Assembly (NCBI RefSeq): GCF_026229185.1
Contig: NZ_JAGGJA010000003.1
Span: forward strand, 186,001-250,000
Source of the DNA: Fodinibius salsisoli
GTDB taxonomy: Bacteria > Bacteroidota > Rhodothermia > Balneolales > Balneolaceae
Length of the DNA: 64,000 nt
Reading direction: 5' to 3'
Every line of letters starts with the position of its first letter. The stretch's first letter is position 1. The position numbers and the translations under genes were made by a program. The notes under the pieces were generated by a model that was not told where the DNA came from, did no database searches, and saw only the letters and a program-made list of their open reading frames with translations. This document shows positions 63,593-64,000 of this stretch, piece by piece.

Positions 63593-64000
63593 CTATCGCA
63601 ATACTTCTTTAAGCTCCACAGCTGTTTCTTCATCTAAATAACCTGATGACTGGGCCAGAGCCACTGTTTTTCTGCCGAGATTACAATACAGGCTCCGCAG
63701 TTCCGGCTGGTTGTTCAACAAGGTTAAATGATCCTCAATCGTCTTCACATCCCCTCGCTTTATCGGTCCGCTGAGGGCTTCCGGCAACGCCTGTCCTTTT
63801 GCATTCTTAAGCGTAGTCTGCACGAGCGGCAGCAAGGCTTCTTTGACGTTCTGTTCCGAAAGTCCGGCGGTGGATGCCGTTTCGGTAGCAGCCTGCAGCA
63901 GCGTAATCAAATAATTGGAGGCAAAGACGGCCGCGGCATGCAGATCGGCTTTCTGTTGGGAAGTGACCTCCATGGTATGAGCACCCAGCTGTTGAGCAAT
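63593..64000 (-). CDS. Rossmann-like/DUF2520 protein, C-terminal part
   Basis: The frame continues through the window edge (nine codons, IAQQLGAHT, precede the ATG at 63973), so only the C-terminal part is present. QKADLHAAAVFASNYLITLL, LLPLVQTTLKNA and LSGPIKRGDVKTIEDHL are typical of the DUF2520 helical domain. It normally follows an NADP-binding Rossmann domain related to pyrroline-5-carboxylate reductase and ketopantoate reductase. The substrate is unknown. Confidence 0.85.
   Translation of the reverse strand: MAQQLGAHTMEVTSQQKADLHAAAVFASNYLITLLQAATETASTAGLSEQNVKEALLPLVQTTLKNAKGQALPEALSGPIKRGDVKTIEDHLTLLNNQPELRSLYCNLGRKTVALAQSSGYLDEETAVELKEVLR

Overview
The window looks like chromosomal DNA from a marine or halophilic member of the Bacteroidota/Balneolota assemblage; Balneolaceae is my best guess. 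The reasons are a SusC/SusD pair, TAT-exported Gfo/Idh oxidoreductases, DUF1080, ThuA, PmoA-like and FG-GAP/UnbV proteins, starts without obvious Shine-Dalgarno sequences, a TAnnTTTG promoter and moderate A+T content. The organism call is inference from gene content.

Layout. 1-6200: the 3' part of guaA, a TPR plus periplasmic-binding receptor, a yccA-like/mltG pair and an acyl-CoA desaturase. 6200-6900: a gene-free stretch packed with perfect hairpins. 6926-30237: a 23-kb minus-strand carbohydrate locus (SusC, SusD, PmoA-like, ThuA, three Gfo/Idh-type oxidoreductases, cupredoxin, beta-propeller, FG-GAP/UnbV lipoprotein, glucuronoyl-esterase-like hydrolase, aldose epimerase, DUF1080, SUMF1-like) that also holds a decayed sialate O-acetylesterase. 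30626: a LacI-type regulator. 31946-37362: alpha-glucuronidase (GH67), xylose isomerase and xylulokinase. Four copies of one operator-like sequence with core GCAACCGATTG lie before susC, lacI, thuA and the GH67 gene, which suggests one glucuronoxylan/xylose regulon. 37452-40045: cytochrome bd oxidase, with a small ORF between its subunit genes.

41290-46678: the most interesting region, a small chromosomal integron. It has a truncated IntI-like N-terminal fragment on the minus strand, an attI-like GTTAGGT core, then plus-direction cassettes separated by attC-like sites (RYYYAAC ... GTTRRRY, with related inner sequence). Cassette contents are a deoxyribosyltransferase-like protein with a UvrD-type C-terminal domain, a 427-residue coiled-coil protein of unknown function, an FRG-domain protein, and a VapBC toxin-antitoxin pair in reverse orientation. 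An IS110-type transposase remnant sits inside the last attC. The cargo looks defence- or stress-related, and the cassettes are visibly more A+T-rich than their surroundings.

46823-64000: an AraC regulator and dienelactone-hydrolase-like enzyme, a propeller lipoprotein, DoxX and DUF6122 membrane proteins, a nitrilase-family amidohydrolase, a subclass B1-type metallo-beta-lactamase with all six zinc ligands, a sulfotransferase/glycosyltransferase pair, a complete RND efflux operon (outer membrane factor, adaptor, permease), two exported thioredoxin-fold proteins, an alkyltransferase-like protein and the C-terminal part of a Rossmann/DUF2520 protein. I see no rRNA, tRNA or CRISPR array.
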